From: CAWIHS01 sp963836005
GTDB taxonomy: Bacteria; Pseudomonadota; Gammaproteobacteria; GRL18
NCBI GenBank assembly: GCA_963836005.1
Contig: CAWIHS010000001.1
Location: 1-64,000, forward strand
Length of the DNA: 64,000 nt
Direction of reading: 5' to 3'
The number at the start of each line of letters is the position of its first letter. The stretch's first letter is position 1. Positions 61,888 through 64,000 of the stretch are shown piece by piece. Under the pieces are notes generated by a model, which searched no databases, had not been told where the DNA came from, and worked only from the letters and a program-made list of their open reading frames with translations. The translations under genes were made by a program, and so were the position numbers.

Positions 61888-63699
61888 ATGTCTTCAGCTG
61901 TATCTCCATCTCCCACCTTTGATACTTTAGTCCTCAATGAGTCTCTACTCAGGGCCGTTGCGGAAAGCGGCTACACTACTCCTACTGAAATACAGATTGA
62001 AAGTATACCGCATTTGCTGGCAGGCCGGGATATTCTGGGCAAAGCCCAAACCGGCACGGGCAAAACGGCAGCCTTTGCTCTGCCGCTGCTGTCACGCCTG
62101 GATGTTGCAAAAAAACTTCCCCAGATACTGGTGCTGACACCGACACGTGAATTAGCCATGCAGGTGGCCGAGGCTTTTAAAACCTATTCGAAATACCTTT
62201 CTGGTGTTGATGTTTTAGCGATATACGGCGGTACCGCTTATACCCATCAACTACGTCAGCTCAAGAAAGGAGCACAGGTCATCGTAGGAACCCCTGGCCG
62301 TGTAATGGATCATATCCGTAAAGGAACTTTGCAGCTTAATGCATTACAGTGCCTGGTACTGGATGAGGCTGATGAAATGCTGCGTATGGGTTTTATTGAC
62401 GATGTAGAATGGATTATGGATAAAATACCCGAATCCAGACAGATTGCATTATTTTCTGCAACCATGCCAACCGTGATTCGTCGCATGGTGAATAAATATC
62501 TTAACGATCCCGCTGAAATAATCATCAAATCCAGAACAGCCACAGCTGCGACTATCAAACAACGTTTCTGGCGTGTCTACGGTTTAAATAAAGTTGATGC
62601 CCTGAGCCGCATACTGGAACTCGAAGATCATGATGCGATGCTGGTGTTTGTAAGGACTAAAAATGCGACCACCGAACTGGCTGAACAATTGACTACGCGC
62701 GGCTTTGCCTGTGAAGCTCTGAACGGAGATATACCGCAAAGTTCCCGCGAACGTATTGTCGATCGTCTTAAAAAAGGTAAACTGGATATACTGGTTGCTA
62801 CCGATGTGGTGGCCAGAGGACTGGATGTCGAACGCATCAGTCATGTCGTGAATTATGACATTCCTTATGACAGTGAAGCGTACATCCATCGAATTGGCCG
62901 AACCGGGCGTGCAGGCCGGCAAGGCGATGCCATACTTTTTGTCAGTAAACGAGAAAACCGCTTACTCAAAAGCATTGAAAAAGCAACCAAACAGCCCATT
63001 AAAGAGATGAGCATTCCTTCGGTCAGTGAAATCAATAAACTGCGTGTTGGACGATTTAAAAATAGTCTCCGCAATATTATAGCTGATCAGAACAGTAAAA
63101 ATGATAATGCTGTATTTACTCAAATGGTCAATGAACTTCATAACGACGAAGGTATTGATGCGGTTGCTATTGCTTCGGCGCTGGCGCACATGGCCAATAA
63201 TAAAAAACCTTTACTGCTGTCTGAAGCTGAATTTAAACACCTCAAAGATAATAAGCCTTTTACGGACAGGCCGGAGCGTAAAGATCCTTCCCGAAAAAGA
63301 CTTAAAAAGCAGGCTTCTGATGTGGCCGTACCTTTAAAAGGTCACCCAGATGTTAAAATGCAACGATACCGCGTCGAAGTTGGCCATGATCATGGTGTCA
63401 AACCTGGTAATATCGTAGGGGCTATTGCTAATGAAGCCGGTTTGGAGAGTAAACTTATCGGTCAGATAGAAATTTTCGATGATTATTCTCTGATCGATTT
63501 ACCCGCCGGTATGCCTAACGATGTCTATCAGGATTTACAGCGAGCCTGGGTTTGTCAACAACAGTTAAAAATTAAACAGTTAGCTTCATCATCCCATACA
63601 GAGGGCGAAAAGGATCTAAAAATCAGGACAGGGAAGGGACGTAAATCCAATAACCGCTCTCACCAGCAAAAACCCAGAAAAGCCCATGCTGCCAGTTAA
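61888..63699 (+). CDS. deaD: DEAD-box RNA helicase DeaD/CsdA
   Basis: 603 residues. Q motif region FDTLVLNESLLRAVAESGYT, Walker A AQTGTGKTAAFAL, PTRELAMQ, DEAD in LVLDEADEMLRMGF, SAT, and HRIGRTGRAGRQGD. After the core comes a DbpA-type RNA-binding domain (RYRVEVGHDHGVKPGNIVGA, GQIEIFDDYSLIDLPAGMP) and a basic tail (RKSNNRSHQQKPRKAH). Unwinds RNA in ribosome assembly and mRNA decay, above all in the cold. Length and layout fit DeaD. Confidence 0.93.
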   Translation: MSSAVSPSPTFDTLVLNESLLRAVAESGYTTPTEIQIESIPHLLAGRDILGKAQTGTGKTAAFALPLLSRLDVAKKLPQILVLTPTRELAMQVAEAFKTYSKYLSGVDVLAIYGGTAYTHQLRQLKKGAQVIVGTPGRVMDHIRKGTLQLNALQCLVLDEADEMLRMGFIDDVEWIMDKIPESRQIALFSATMPTVIRRMVNKYLNDPAEIIIKSRTATAATIKQRFWRVYGLNKVDALSRILELEDHDAMLVFVRTKNATTELAEQLTTRGFACEALNGDIPQSSRERIVDRLKKGKLDILVATDVVARGLDVERISHVVNYDIPYDSEAYIHRIGRTGRAGRQGDAILFVSKRENRLLKSIEKATKQPIKEMSIPSVSEINKLRVGRFKNSLRNIIADQNSKNDNAVFTQMVNELHNDEGIDAVAIASALAHMANNKKPLLLSEAEFKHLKDNKPFTDRPERKDPSRKRLKKQASDVAVPLKGHPDVKMQRYRVEVGHDHGVKPGNIVGAIANEAGLESKLIGQIEIFDDYSLIDLPAGMPNDVYQDLQRAWVCQQQLKIKQLASSSHTEGEKDLKIRTGKGRKSNNRSHQQKPRKAHAAS

Positions 63700-63701
63700 T
63701 A

Positions 63702-63765
63702 CTGCCTGAACAGCTGAGTTAAATCGTTAGTCGCTAAAAGTGACGGGCTGTTGCCGGGCAGTTTT
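63702..63765 (+). terminator. possible terminator after deaD
   Basis: CTGCCTGAACAGC pairs imperfectly with GCTGTTGCCGGGCAG, followed by TTTTAAC. The long loop (about 35 bases) makes it only a weak candidate. Confidence 0.35.
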
Positions 63766-63835
63766 AACAGGTTTAAGCATTTCAATTTAAATAATGTAAC
63801 TTTTCCGGTTGCCATGAAAATCAGGGCTTATCTAT

Positions 63836-63989
63836 TTAGTTTCCATCCATAAATAGCCATCCTGGCTATATTATGGAACGCAAAAGAAAAATGTGATTTT
63901 TCTTTTGCTGCATTTTCAATGACTTATCATCATTAAAAATGGCAGCACATCCCTGTGCTACAGGTGTCCATCTAAAAACGGATGGACAG
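63836..63989. repeat. family D structured repeat, copy 4
   Basis: Starts TTTCCATCCATAAATAGCCA and ends with the hairpin TGTCCATCTAAAAACGGATG-GACA. Contains GCAAAAGAAAAA/TTTTTCTTTTGC and the AATGACTTATCATCATT part. Best-kept copy. Confidence 0.78.
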
Positions 63990-64000
63990 TATTTAACATT

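Overview
The window reads as chromosomal DNA of a gammaproteobacterium. The gene order smc, zipA, ligA is typical of that class, and queF, rlmG, rmuC, deaD and a split-type fdxA fit it. No rRNA gene, tRNA gene, phage or CRISPR array was found. The first 6.2 kb is clearly GC-richer than the remaining AT-rich DNA. The change falls at a PEP-CTERM tail relic followed by a broken IS21 copy, so this left part may be an acquired or differently aged block. The species cannot be named from the sequence.

Layout. 1-4.1 kb: envelope cluster of two DUF3313-type secreted proteins, a patatin-like lipoprotein, a small secreted protein and a SHOCT protein. 4.5-6.2 kb: a ferredoxin-nitroreductase gene with a frameshift, and a crotonase. 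6.4-8.6 kb: relics and repeats. 8.6-16.6 kb: glycine-zipper lipoprotein, queF, smc-zipA-ligA. 16.7-19.7 kb: a NYN-domain protein followed by a large protein kinase with a coiled-coil tail. 20-25 kb: TauE relic, NUDIX hydrolase, MarC pseudogene, methyltransferase, modABC. 25-34 kb: secreted proteins, M23 peptidase, zinc/manganese-type ABC transporter, rmuC-rlmG. 34.7-39 kb: ribE, then a lipid-type trio (CDP-alcohol phosphatidyltransferase with a frameshift, metallophosphoesterase, CarS-like). 39.3-42.2 kb: copper ATPase. 42.9-52.2 kb: N-formylglutamate amidohydrolase family protein, a symporter fused to a solute-binding domain, a TatT-type TRAP transporter and a long-chain acyl-CoA synthetase. 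52.5-59.7 kb: many relics among fdxA, a radical SAM gene, psd, a HEPN-like gene and an MBL-fold gene. 59.9-64 kb: class V aminotransferase, SCP2-type protein, deaD.

The most striking feature is the density of short, palindromic, non-autonomous elements between genes. At least five families can be told apart. Several copies have intact target-site duplications: 8 bp for elements with GTAAC ends, 9 bp for elements with CATA-type ends. One copy has inserted into a member of another family, and two families with different ends carry the same hairpin-rich core. Around them lie many decayed genes: marC, tauE, feoB, fadB/fadJ, a peroxiredoxin, amrS, IS21 and IS4 fragments. This indicates a genome under active reduction and element invasion.

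The best candidates for new biology are the NYN-kinase pair, the symporter-SBP fusion, the TatT TRAP transporter beside an acyl-CoA synthetase, the CarS/phosphatidyltransferase/phosphoesterase trio, the orphan HEPN-like protein and the core-swapping repeat families. All functions are inferred from sequence patterns read by eye.
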